A stretch of 11,098 bases of DNA, from the NCBI GenBank assembly GCA_945787595.1, contig CALZJV010000162.1, positions 1-11,098 of the forward strand, in the 5' to 3' direction. Below the pieces are notes generated by a model. The model was not told the origin of the DNA, ran no database searches, and saw only the letters and a list, made by a program, of their open reading frames with translations. Shown piece by piece: positions 1 through 6,835 of the stretch. A program made the translations under genes and the position numbers. This stretch comes from an uncultured Desulfobacterales bacterium (lineage in GTDB: Bacteria > Desulfobacterota > Desulfobacteria > Desulfobacterales > JAFDCJ01). Numbering within the stretch: the stretch's first letter is position 1; each line of letters opens with the position of its first letter.

Positions 1-359
1 TGGAGGGTAAACTGACGCTGTCGCAATGCAGGATTGATTTGAACGAAGACTTATTTAGCCTGAAATCATTGGAATTCAAAGATATTGTTGCGGATCTAAC
101 ACTCAAAAACAATACCTTGACCATCAAACAAACCCGTGCCAAGGGAAATCAGCTGGATGCCGACCTTACAGGTACGATTGCATTAAGCGGCCAAACCGCA
201 CTGAATTTGACCATATCGGTGACACCGCACCATCTGTTGCTGGCAAAAATTGAAGACACCATTCCGATGGACTTTTTACGTAAAAAAAAAGCCGGAAAAG
301 CAGCCATTTCGTTTAAAGTCAACGGCACCTTGGATGAACCCGGCTTTTCTTTAAATTAA
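1..359 (+). CDS. gspN: Type II secretion system protein GspN, C-terminal part (start lies left of the window)
   Basis: The frame is open from base 3 and ends with TAA at 357-359, giving about 118 C-terminal residues. The visible part is a beta-rich stretch of alternating polar and hydrophobic residues (DLTLKNNTLTIKQTRAKG, then ADLTGTIAL), ending in a typical tail, FKVNGTLDEPGFSLN. This resembles the end of the GspN type found in Geobacter, Leptospira and sulfate reducers, an inner-membrane-anchored periplasmic T2SS component distantly like AsmA-type proteins. The identity is supported mainly by gspC, gspD and gspE following directly: gspC begins three bases after this stop. A run of nine A at about 282-290 encodes part of RKKKAGK. 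The start, signal anchor and N-terminal domain cannot be seen, so the call rests on the C-terminus and context. Confidence 0.8.
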   Translation, partial: EGKLTLSQCRIDLNEDLFSLKSLEFKDIVADLTLKNNTLTIKQTRAKGNQLDADLTGTIALSGQTALNLTISVTPHHLLLAKIEDTIPMDFLRKKKAGKAAISFKVNGTLDEPGFSLN

Positions 360-362
360 AAT

Positions 363-1247
363 ATGATGAATCGCTATTTTACCATCGCCAATTTTTTTCT
401 GATCACCGTGGGTGTTTATCTCTGTGTGAACGCGTTTTATACGTTTGTGACTGCACGACTGGACTTTGGTATATCTGCCGGCGTTACTGAAAGCCGGGTT
501 TCATCATCTCCTGTCGAGATATCCCACCTACCCTTGATGGATTATGCGGCGATTACTAAACGCAATATTTTTAATACCAGCACACAGGAACAAGAAGCGG
601 CTTCGGTGGTCAAAAGTGAATTGAATTTGGAACAGCTCAAACAGACCGATCTTAAATTAAAGCTGTGGGGCACGGTAATCGGGCGAAACGAAGGGGACTA
701 TGCGGTAATTGAAGATACCAAAGCTAGAGAACAAAATCTATACCAGACCGGAGATACCATCCAAAATGCCGTTGTCAAGCTGATATTAAGAGAAAAAGTC
801 GTATTGAAGGTCGGGGATGACGACGAAATTTTGGCGATGGAGGAAAATACCGGTCGAAGCGGCAGCAGTCGGGCAGGCCGGAGGGACCAGCGTACTTCCG
901 AGCCAAGGCTGCCGGTTTCACCCTCTGCCCGCAAAATAAGATTGCGGGGTGATCAAGTTGAAAAAGCGATGCAAAACCTGGGCGAGCTCATGGAGCAGGC
1001 AACCCTGCGCCCGCATATCGAAGATGGTGAAGCCGCCGGAATATCCATCACCGGCATCAAACCCAACGCCATTTTCAGGAAGATGCGGTTAAGAAACGGC
1101 GACATCATTACCGGCTTAAACGGTAATCCCATTGGATCCGTCGAAGATGCCATCAAGGTTGTTGAACAATTATCATCGGGATCCGGCATGCAGCTCCAGA
1201 TAAAGCGCCGGGGCCGCGAGCAATCCCTTGATTACAGTATCGAATAA
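363..1247 (+). CDS. gspC: Type II secretion system protein GspC (inner-membrane connector with PDZ domain)
   Basis: GspC links the inner-membrane platform of the T2SS to the GspD secretin and helps select substrates. The 294-residue product has a short cytoplasmic start, one membrane helix (about residues 6-29, ANFFLITVGVYLCVNAFY), a linker, the homology region (about 60-160, starting near KRNIFNT, with LKLWGTVIG and YAVIED strands), a basic Ser/Arg-rich linker (162-195), and a C-terminal PDZ domain (about 215-292) with GISITGIKPNAIF and LRNGDIITGLNG. The length fits the family. ATG at 363 is three bases after the gspN stop and has no clear Shine-Dalgarno, which suggests translational coupling; a second ATG follows at once (366). 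A 208-base gap separates it from gspD. Confidence 0.93.
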   Translation: MMNRYFTIANFFLITVGVYLCVNAFYTFVTARLDFGISAGVTESRVSSSPVEISHLPLMDYAAITKRNIFNTSTQEQEAASVVKSELNLEQLKQTDLKLKLWGTVIGRNEGDYAVIEDTKAREQNLYQTGDTIQNAVVKLILREKVVLKVGDDDEILAMEENTGRSGSSRAGRRDQRTSEPRLPVSPSARKIRLRGDQVEKAMQNLGELMEQATLRPHIEDGEAAGISITGIKPNAIFRKMRLRNGDIITGLNGNPIGSVEDAIKVVEQLSSGSGMQLQIKRRGREQSLDYSIE

Positions 1248-1318
1248 CGCAAGTAAAATTCGGCATCTTCCATTAGAGCGCAAAAGCAGTTTACCTTATT
1301 TTTTTTGAAAGAAATTAA

Positions 1319-1394
1319 TTAACCACCAAAAATACGAAAGATACTAAAAAAATGCAAATTTTATTCTAAAATATTTCGTGTATTCTGTGGTGAA
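1319..1394. repeat. Imperfect inverted repeat in the gspC-gspD gap
   Basis: Bases 1319-1342 (TTAACCACCAAAAATACG...) and 1371-1394 (...TTCGTGTATTCTGTGGTGAA) are inverted copies matching at 18 of 24 positions, separated by a 28-base AT-rich loop. It sits in the only sizeable gap inside the gsp cluster (1248-1455). ACCACAGAATACACGAAA-like sequence is a style of dispersed intergenic repeat; whether it is repeated elsewhere in this genome cannot be seen. No clear promoter was found in the gap. Confidence 0.6.
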
Positions 1395-1455
1395 AAATTA
1401 AAGCTCTTATAGGATTTATGTAACTGAAAGGATCACAAGCCTAAGCGGAATTAAT

Positions 1456-3468
1456 ATGAAACCAATCCCACTGACAATGAAATACTTCCTGATTTCTATA
1501 ATATCGATATTAATCGTCACGCAGATATCTCATTTAAGCCTGGCACAGGACAGCGGGCAATCCAATTCAAGCCAGATAGCAGAAAGGCAGCAGCAATTTG
1601 TCTCAATTGATTTCAATAACGTGGATATCAACGTGTTTATCAAATTTATGAGCGAATTGAGCGGAACCAACTTTGTGGTGGATCAACGGGTGAGAGGCAA
1701 GGTCACGATTATATCCCCTTCGAAGATTTCAATGAAAGAGGCCTATAAAGTGTTTGAATCGGTGCTGGAAGTGCACGGTTATACCACCGTGAAGTCCGGT
1801 GAGGTGGTTAAAATTATTCCTGCGCCGGATGCACGCTCAAAAAGCATTGAAACCATGCTGCGGGAGGAGGCATCGGCGCCCGAAGACAAAGTGGTCACCC
1901 AGCTGATTCCTTTAAAGTATGCCAATCCTGTTGAAATCAAGAGGCTGTTTACACCCATGGTTTCCAAAAGCAGTGTGATCCTGGCCTATCCGCCGACCAA
2001 CATCCTGATTGTGACGGATGTGTATTCGAACATCAAACGGCTGCTTAAAATCATAAAAGAAATCGATATCACCGGCATCGGTCAGGAAATTTCCGTGATC
2101 CCGGTGGACTTTTCAGATGCTACCAAGTTGGTCACTTTGTTGAACACCGTCTTCAAACCGACAGCTAAACAAAGAAAGGGTGTCCAGCAAAAAACCCTTA
2201 CCATGGTGGCGGATGAAAGAACCAACACCATTGTATTGCTGGCCAGCGAAATAGACACCCTGCGGATTAAAAAGCTGATCGCCATGATCGACAAGGAAAC
2301 ACCCCGCGGTAAAGGCAAAATTCATGTTTACTACTGCAAGAATGCCACCGCCGAGGAACTGGCCAAAGTACTTCAGGAAGTGCCGACCAAAGATACCGGA
2401 GCACCCACGGGCAAAAAGGCGGCACCGGTGGTGGCCGGCAAAGTCAGGATCTCTGCCGACAAGGCCACGAACAGCTTGATTATCATGGCCGACAAGGAAG
2501 ATTACATGGTTCTGGAAGATGTCATCAAAAAACTCGACATCCCCCGATCCATGGTTTACATCGAAGCCTTGATCATGGAAGTTGATATGACTAAAAGCCT
2601 GAATATCGGCATCGATTGGACGGCCTTTGGCAAAGCATCGCTGGACGGCAAGGAAACGCTGTTCGGCGGCGGATTTGCCGGCGGGTTTCCGGGCGTGACA
2701 GACCTGTTGCAGGGCGGCCTTACCCTGGGGATGGTGACCGAACCGATGAACATCGCCGGCATCGAGGTTTCAAATATAACTGCGATCATCAATGCCGTTA
2801 AAACCGATGACGACTTTCGCATCCTATCAACACCCCAGATATTAACCACGGATAACGAAGAAGCGCGCATTGTGGTGGGAGAAAATAGACCCTTTCAGAC
2901 ACGATCCACCACCGACACCTCCGGCGGCACCTTTGAATCGTTTGAATACCGGGACGTGGCGAAAACATTGAAGATTACTCCCCATGTCACCGAAGACCGT
3001 CTGGTACGCATGGTGATTAACCTGGAGGTCACGACCATCAATCAGGCGGCCACTTTGACGACCGCGTCCACCCTGCCCGTCACCAACAAACGCACGGTGG
3101 ACACCACCGTTATTGTCAAAGATGAGCAAACCGTCGTCATCGGCGGACTGATCGATGATTCCACCACGGTCAATGAAAGCAAAGTTCCCGTATTGGGTGA
3201 TGTTCCCCTCCTGGGCTGGCTGTTTCGAAACAAATCTGATAATAATGTTAAGACCAACCTTTATATTTTTATAACCCCCCGGGTGATTAAAAGCCCGCAG
3301 GAAGCAAACCGGATATTTAAAGGAAAAAAAGAGGAAATCGATACGATTAAAGCGGGCAGCATTAAATTGAACGAAAGACTCCCGGCAGACTCTAATAATG
3401 AAGAAATAATTCCTGAACCCATTCCAGAGCCAAAGAGGCATGAGTTTAGGATCGAGACGCCGCGGTAA
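1456..3468 (+). CDS. gspD: Type II secretion system secretin GspD
   Basis: GspD forms the multimeric outer-membrane channel through which folded proteins leave the periplasm. The 670-residue product has a signal peptide (about 1-31, hydrophobic core YFLISIISILIVTQ, possible cleavage near SLAQ), an N0 domain (about 45-125, FVSIDFNNVDINVFIKFMSEL), three N1-N3 ring modules (about 140-205, 210-285, 285-370; each with the V..L.YA.P.E / TN.LI..D pattern), then the secretin barrel (about 375-620). The barrel includes a Gly-rich gate region (GGGFAGGFPG) and the hallmark end VPVLGDVPLLGWLFRNK...LYIFITPRVI. A charged, Pro/Glu-rich tail of about 50 residues follows, with no recognised S-domain. The Shine-Dalgarno is weak (GCGGA at 1445-1449); Met8 at 1477 is the alternative start. 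gspE follows after 36 bases. Confidence 0.97.
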   Translation: MKPIPLTMKYFLISIISILIVTQISHLSLAQDSGQSNSSQIAERQQQFVSIDFNNVDINVFIKFMSELSGTNFVVDQRVRGKVTIISPSKISMKEAYKVFESVLEVHGYTTVKSGEVVKIIPAPDARSKSIETMLREEASAPEDKVVTQLIPLKYANPVEIKRLFTPMVSKSSVILAYPPTNILIVTDVYSNIKRLLKIIKEIDITGIGQEISVIPVDFSDATKLVTLLNTVFKPTAKQRKGVQQKTLTMVADERTNTIVLLASEIDTLRIKKLIAMIDKETPRGKGKIHVYYCKNATAEELAKVLQEVPTKDTGAPTGKKAAPVVAGKVRISADKATNSLIIMADKEDYMVLEDVIKKLDIPRSMVYIEALIMEVDMTKSLNIGIDWTAFGKASLDGKETLFGGGFAGGFPGVTDLLQGGLTLGMVTEPMNIAGIEVSNITAIINAVKTDDDFRILSTPQILTTDNEEARIVVGENRPFQTRSTTDTSGGTFESFEYRDVAKTLKITPHVTEDRLVRMVINLEVTTINQAATLTTASTLPVTNKRTVDTTVIVKDEQTVVIGGLIDDSTTVNESKVPVLGDVPLLGWLFRNKSDNNVKTNLYIFITPRVIKSPQEANRIFKGKKEEIDTIKAGSIKLNERLPADSNNEEIIPEPIPEPKRHEFRIETPR

Positions 3469-3504
3469 GGGAAATTGAATATTCGGCCGAAAATTGTTTA
3501 ACCT

Positions 3505-5265
3505 ATGAGAACCCAATTATCCCAAATACTTGCCGACAATTATCATCTGAATGAAGATGTTTTGGCCGAGGCTCGCCGGATCCGGGAGGAAAAAGGCGGA
3601 AACATCGGCGATATCCTGGTCCAGCAGAAAAGCATTTCCGAAACCCAGTTGCTTGAAGCCCTGAGCAACCAGTATGATCTTCCTTACTGGCCCATATTGC
3701 CCCTGGAAAATATTGAGTCCGAATTCATTGAAAGAGTTCCTATTCAATTTTTGAAAAAATATTTTATGGTGCCGCTGGAATATGAGAAGCCCATTACCGC
3801 CGCAAATTGCGGTCTGTTGCCACGCAATGGGACTGACGCCGATAACCAGATATGCCCGCCCGGGCATATCATTGCCATCAACGACCCGCTAAACTTTCAC
3901 GCCCTGGATGATCTGGTTCGTATCATGGGATTAACCGATTTCAAACTTGTACTTTCAGGACGCGAGACAATTCTTTCTGCCATCAACCTGCAATATGATC
4001 TGCGCAGGGATTCAGCCGAACAGCTGGTTCAGAACATGGAAGAAAACGGCAGTGATATTCTGAGCGAAATTGAGGAGACCGCCGATCTGTTGGATGACAC
4101 CAGTGAGGCCCCGATTATTAAACTGGTGAATCACATTATCTCCCAATCCATCAAGGCCCGCGCCAGTGATATTCATATCGAGCCTTATCAGCACAGTTTC
4201 ACAGTGCGATACCGCGTTGATGGCATCCTGTATGACCTGCTGACACCGCCGAAATGGATCCAACCCGCCCTGATCTCAAGGATAAAGGTCATGGCGAAAA
4301 TGAATATTGCAGAGAAACGCCTGCCCCAGGATGGACGCTTTGAAGTCAAGATCGGGGATCAGAGCATCGACCTGCGGGTATCGACCATTCCCACCGCTTA
4401 CGGCGAGCGTGTGGTCCTCAGGTTGTTGAATAAATCAGGGTCCCTGCTGGAATTGACGGACCTCGGTCTGAGTCCCGAGCGGCTTAAACTGATCAAAGAT
4501 CTGGTGGCCTCTCCCAATGGCATCATCCTGGTGACCGGCCCTACCGGCAGCGGCAAAACCACAACCCTTTATGCCGTTTTACAATCGATTAACACGCCGG
4601 ACATCAATATTATCACCATTGAAGATCCTATCGAGTATCAGATAAAAGGCATCAGTCAAATCCAGGTAAATCCGAAAATTGATCTCTCTTTTGCCCGGGG
4701 GTTGCGATCGATTGTGCGCCAGGACCCGGATGTGATACTTATCGGTGAGATTCGAGATCATGAAACTGCGGAAATCGCCGTGCAGTCGGCCCTGACCGGG
4801 CATTTGGTTTTTTCCACCTTGCACACCAATGACTCCGCCAGTGCGATTACCCGCCTGGTGGATATGGGGGTTGAACCTTTTTTAATCTCCTCATCCGTTT
4901 TGGCCGTGGCAGCGCAACGACTCATCCGCGTTCTGTGTGATGATTGCAAAAAGGCCTACGAACCCAGTACCATTTATCTGGAAAGCATCGGTGTCTCTCC
5001 GGATCATTTCAATGATGGCCATATTCATAAAGCCGTGGGGTGTGACAAATGTATTGGCACCGGCTACAGAGGACGACTGGGGATTTTTGAAATAATGCGC
5101 TTGACTGAAAAATTAAAAAGTCTCATTCTAACGACCTATGATTCCAACCAGATCAAGAGCGCAGCACGCCGCGAAAAAATGATGAACCTGCGCCAGGACG
5201 GCATCCAAAAGGTAATGAATGGTGTGACAACTATCGAGGAGGTGTTGCGGGTGACGCAAAAGTAG
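3505..5265 (+). CDS. gspE: Type II secretion system ATPase GspE
   Basis: GspE is the cytoplasmic hexameric ATPase that drives pseudopilus assembly. The 586-residue product has an N-terminal MshEN/N1E domain (about 1-165, IGDILVQQKSISETQLLEAL), an N2E domain (about 200-320, SDIHIEPY...RYRVDG), Walker A GPTGSGKT (345-352), the Asp box IEDPIEY (372-378), Walker B with DVILIGEIRD (409-418) and the His box TGHLVFSTLHTND (431-443). A Zn-binding C-terminal module has two CxxC pairs (C478/C481 and C513/C516) and the usual GTGYRGRLGIFEI. One oddity: between MVPLEYEKP and HIIAINDP lie about 24 extra residues (97-120) that I do not expect in GspE. No strong Shine-Dalgarno is visible. It is the last gsp gene in this strand run; a convergent gene follows. 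Confidence 0.96.
   Translation: MRTQLSQILADNYHLNEDVLAEARRIREEKGGNIGDILVQQKSISETQLLEALSNQYDLPYWPILPLENIESEFIERVPIQFLKKYFMVPLEYEKPITAANCGLLPRNGTDADNQICPPGHIIAINDPLNFHALDDLVRIMGLTDFKLVLSGRETILSAINLQYDLRRDSAEQLVQNMEENGSDILSEIEETADLLDDTSEAPIIKLVNHIISQSIKARASDIHIEPYQHSFTVRYRVDGILYDLLTPPKWIQPALISRIKVMAKMNIAEKRLPQDGRFEVKIGDQSIDLRVSTIPTAYGERVVLRLLNKSGSLLELTDLGLSPERLKLIKDLVASPNGIILVTGPTGSGKTTTLYAVLQSINTPDINIITIEDPIEYQIKGISQIQVNPKIDLSFARGLRSIVRQDPDVILIGEIRDHETAEIAVQSALTGHLVFSTLHTNDSASAITRLVDMGVEPFLISSSVLAVAAQRLIRVLCDDCKKAYEPSTIYLESIGVSPDHFNDGHIHKAVGCDKCIGTGYRGRLGIFEIMRLTEKLKSLILTTYDSNQIKSAARREKMMNLRQDGIQKVMNGVTTIEEVLRVTQK
3793..3870 (+). repeat. Palindrome-rich, apparently inserted segment inside gspE
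   Basis: This part of gspE encodes the extra residues between the MVPLEYEKP and IIAINDP segments of the N1E domain. Its DNA contains CCGCA-AAT-TGCGG (3798-3812), TTGC-CAC-GCAA (about 3816-3826) and a perfect inverted repeat with 10-base arms, GATATGCCCG (3849-3858), two-base spacer CC, and CGGGCATATC (3861-3870). The reading frame is kept. Palindrome-rich insertions that stay in frame are known from Rickettsia palindromic elements; similarity to that class is only an analogy. Confidence 0.55.
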
Positions 5266-5282
5266 ATACTGACTTCCGGTTT

Positions 5283-5325
5283 GCCTCCTTCGCCCTGCGG
5301 GCAGGCTGGTTTAAGGCTGAAGGTG
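5283..5325 (+). terminator. Weak stem-loop after gspE
   Basis: CCTTC at 5287-5291 can pair with GAAGG at 5319-5323, enclosing an inner CCTG-CGGG-CAGG hairpin (5294-5305). It lies about 20 bases after the gspE stop, between convergent genes. There is no T-run after it, so intrinsic termination is doubtful. Confidence 0.25.
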
Positions 5326-5347
5326 CATGGCACAAGACTCAAGACGT

Positions 5348-5410
5348 ATATAGTTTATTGAGTTGATTAAGCTGATTGAGTTTATAGGATTTGTTGAGCT
5401 GATTTAATTA
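5348..5410. repeat. Degenerate 9-bp tandem repeat (about 7 units)
   Basis: The stretch divides cleanly into nine-base units: ATATAGTTT, ATTGAGTTG, ATTAAGCTG, ATTGAGTTT, ATAGGATTT, GTTGAGCTG, ATTTAATTA. Nine bases are three codons, so the array would read as a Leu/Ile-rich peptide with a 3-residue period if translated, but no start or ribosome-binding site supports that. It sits in the convergent gap (5266-5553) between gspE and the DUF1566 gene. Confidence 0.7.
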
Positions 5411-5462
5411 CCCTATTAACCAGCCAATTGTGTTTCATCCTGCTTCTTTCTTAAACCGATTC

Positions 5463-5542
5463 AATCCGAAATCCCAAATCCGTAATCAAGAGCCCCTGTC
5501 TTCCGACCTCTTTTTTCTTTCCGCATTCCGCATTCCACATTC
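5463..5542. repeat. Two short AATCC / CATTCC microrepeat arrays
   Basis: Bases 5463-5487 hold AATCCG-AAATCCC-AAATCCG-TAATC and 5521-5542 hold CGCATTC-type units (CCGCATTCCGCATTCCACAT). The unit is about 7 bases and degenerate. Similar ATTCC-rich arrays recur at 6167-6186, 9059-9094 and 9261-9285, pointing to a repeat family in the gaps of this genome. The remainder of the gspE-DUF1566 gap shows nothing else clear. Confidence 0.55.
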
Positions 5543-5553
5543 TGTTTCTTCTG

Positions 5554-6045
5554 CTACTCCAAGTCACGTACCGGCAGGGCCCGGTAGCCCCGTTTCTGCG
5601 CCTTGCGAACCGTATAATGATAGACATTGTCAAAGTTAAATATGCGTGCCGAAGGTGCCTGGGGATTCACTTCCGAAGTCCAGATCCAGCCGCAGCTTAA
5701 TCTTACTAGCGGGGTGACCTTAACCCACTGACCGCAATCCGTTTCGTAACCTTTATCATTTTTATCCTTTACCACAATGCTTTGCAGTTCCTTCAGTGTG
5801 GGAAGCCGCCAGTTATCATAATCCTTTTGTAGGGTCAGCGGGAATGTGTATTTGACCCACTTTTCAGCCTGAATCCAATTGATATCGCCATTGTTGTCCG
5901 TCTTGGACCACATGAGTCCAATCTCATGGTCGGTAACCGTGCCATCACCATTATCCGTGAAACGCTCACCCGCCGCAGCCGGTAATAAACTAAAAAAAAT
6001 TGCAAACGCTATGATGGCGAGCCTTGGTAAAAGATGTCCGAACAT
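5554..6045 (-). CDS. Secreted DUF1566 (Lcl_C-like) domain protein
   Basis: The 163-residue product begins with a signal peptide (LLPRLAIIAFAIFFSLLPAAA, likely cut near residue 25) and continues with a single DUF1566/Lcl_C-type domain. Its marks are FTDNGDGTVTDHEIGLMWSK (29-48), YDNWRLPTLKELQSI (76-90), WIWTSE (120-125), ARIFNFDN (133-140) and the closing GYRALPVRD (153-161). Such domains occur in secreted or cell-surface bacterial proteins; their biochemical role is not well defined, so I assign no function. Cys104 and Cys118 could form a disulfide. ATG at 6045 has a strong AAGGAGG five bases upstream. It is convergent with gspE and 225 bases downstream of uspA on the same strand. Being exported and next to T2SS genes, it might be a T2SS substrate, but that is speculation. 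Confidence 0.82.
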   Translation of the reverse strand: MFGHLLPRLAIIAFAIFFSLLPAAAGERFTDNGDGTVTDHEIGLMWSKTDNNGDINWIQAEKWVKYTFPLTLQKDYDNWRLPTLKELQSIVVKDKNDKGYETDCGQWVKVTPLVRLSCGWIWTSEVNPQAPSARIFNFDNVYHYTVRKAQKRGYRALPVRDLE

Positions 6046-6050
6046 CTTGC

Positions 6051-6057
6051 CCTCCTT
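6051..6057 (-). promoter_or_regulatory. Ribosome-binding site of the DUF1566 gene
   Basis: On the minus strand this reads AAGGAGG, five bases before the ATG at 6045. It is among the strongest Shine-Dalgarno sequences in the window and fixes the start. Confidence 0.8.
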
Positions 6058-6131
6058 CCAGGATAGCTGCCTCAGGTATTGGCCTGACGGCGATTACCCG
6101 CTTTATTGTCGCAATTGGTAAAGAGTCCTGG

Positions 6132-6246
6132 TTAGAATAGATCTTTTTCCGTTTTTTATACCCAGTATTTTAACATTCCACTATTCTCTCCGAGGCGTAG
6201 GCTCTACGAACCGGAGGCCAATAAATTGTAGAAATTCCGATACATA
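6132..6246 (+). repeat. Composite intergenic repeat, copy 1 (left of uspA)
   Basis: The blocks in order are TTAGAATAG (6132-6140), TTTCCG plus a T-rich stretch (6146-6166), ATTTTAACATTCCACTATTC (6167-6186), a hairpin motif (6189-6219) and AGAAATTCCGATACAT (6230-6245). The same blocks in the same order and orientation occur at 9199-9358: the ATTCC block matches 18/20, the preceding 21 bases 16/21, and the last block 16/16. It lies in the gap between uspA and the DUF1566 gene. Confidence 0.65.
6189..6219. repeat. GTAGGCTCTACGA hairpin motif, solitary copy
   Basis: This 31-base segment matches 9492-9522 at 27 of 31 positions. The core GGCTC-TAC-GAACC forms a 5-bp stem with one mismatch when read on the plus strand, but as minus-strand RNA it is GGUUC-GUA-GAGCC, fully paired with one G-U. 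That hints the minus strand, in which uspA is transcribed, is the folded RNA. Confidence 0.6.
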
Positions 6247-6270
6247 TAATTATCCCTGTTTGCCGAAGGG

Positions 6271-6765
6271 TTATGAAATACCGATACGCTTTTTTAGTCG
6301 TAGGGCATTTTTTTCGTCCCGGTACGACAGGATGGGTATGGGTGATCTCCGAAAAAATTTTTCCGCCACCGACCCCATCAGAATATGTTCCAGATTCGAA
6401 CGGCCTTTTATGCCCATCACTATCAAATCGGCATTTTCGGCAACGGCTATTTGCAGCAACTCAGGCACCGGATAACCGACCTTAATAACGGTATGGACTT
6501 TATCCGCCGGATATGAAATCTTTGCGAGAATGGTGTTGAGGGTTTTCAGGCGGTCCGCTTTTATCTCTGAAACGTAATGTTCGCTGTCGACTTCATATCC
6601 CATGGTTGCAACCGTGCTGATGGCTTCGACATCCCTCACATTAATAATACTGGCGACCATCAGCTCGGCCTCCATACCTTCAGCGATTCGGGCCGCATAA
6701 TTCAAAAGTCCCTCTGAATATTCCGTAAAGTCGACGGCGGCCATAATTTTATTGATGTTATTCAT
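6271..6765 (-). CDS. Universal stress protein (UspA family), ATP-binding type
   Basis: A single 164-residue Usp domain. It starts with the beta-1 strand NKIMAAVDFTEYSE (Asp12 at the nucleotide site) and carries the complete ATP-binding signature G-x2-G-x9-G-S as GIKGRSNLEHILMGS (118-132), preceded by ADLIVMG and followed by the final strand SPIPILSYR. A 15-residue basic tail (DEKNALRLKKRIGIS) extends past the usual family end. The gene begins 70 bases after the TRAP permease stop on the same strand, so the two are probably co-transcribed. In Halomonas elongata the UspA protein TeaD is encoded with, binds ATP and modulates the TRAP transporter TeaABC; a like role here is inference. AGGAAA about eight bases before the ATG serves as ribosome-binding site. 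The last codons (6275-6287) resemble a repeat block downstream. Confidence 0.92.
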   Translation of the reverse strand: MNNINKIMAAVDFTEYSEGLLNYAARIAEGMEAELMVASIINVRDVEAISTVATMGYEVDSEHYVSEIKADRLKTLNTILAKISYPADKVHTVIKVGYPVPELLQIAVAENADLIVMGIKGRSNLEHILMGSVAEKFFRRSPIPILSYRDEKNALRLKKRIGIS

Positions 6766-6835
6766 CTTCAGGTTTCCTTTCGTGAATCTGTCAATTCTCC
6801 ACCCGGTGTAATGAACGACATTTTCAGTGATATTT

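Noticed and set aside
282..290. Run of nine A in gspN as a phase-variable tract
   Set aside because: Lysine codons AAA account for it, the frame is intact and no sign of regulation is visible; it is near the gene end and probably incidental.
2842..3516. Long minus-strand open frame of 224 residues across the end of gspD
   Set aside because: It is antisense to a clear secretin gene, has no ribosome-binding site and has an unstructured composition; it is a shadow of gspD codon usage.
5430..5639. Plus-strand open frame of 69 residues in the gspE/DUF1566 gap
   Set aside because: It is composed of AATCC/CATTCC microrepeats and then antisense of the DUF1566 gene; there is no translation signal.
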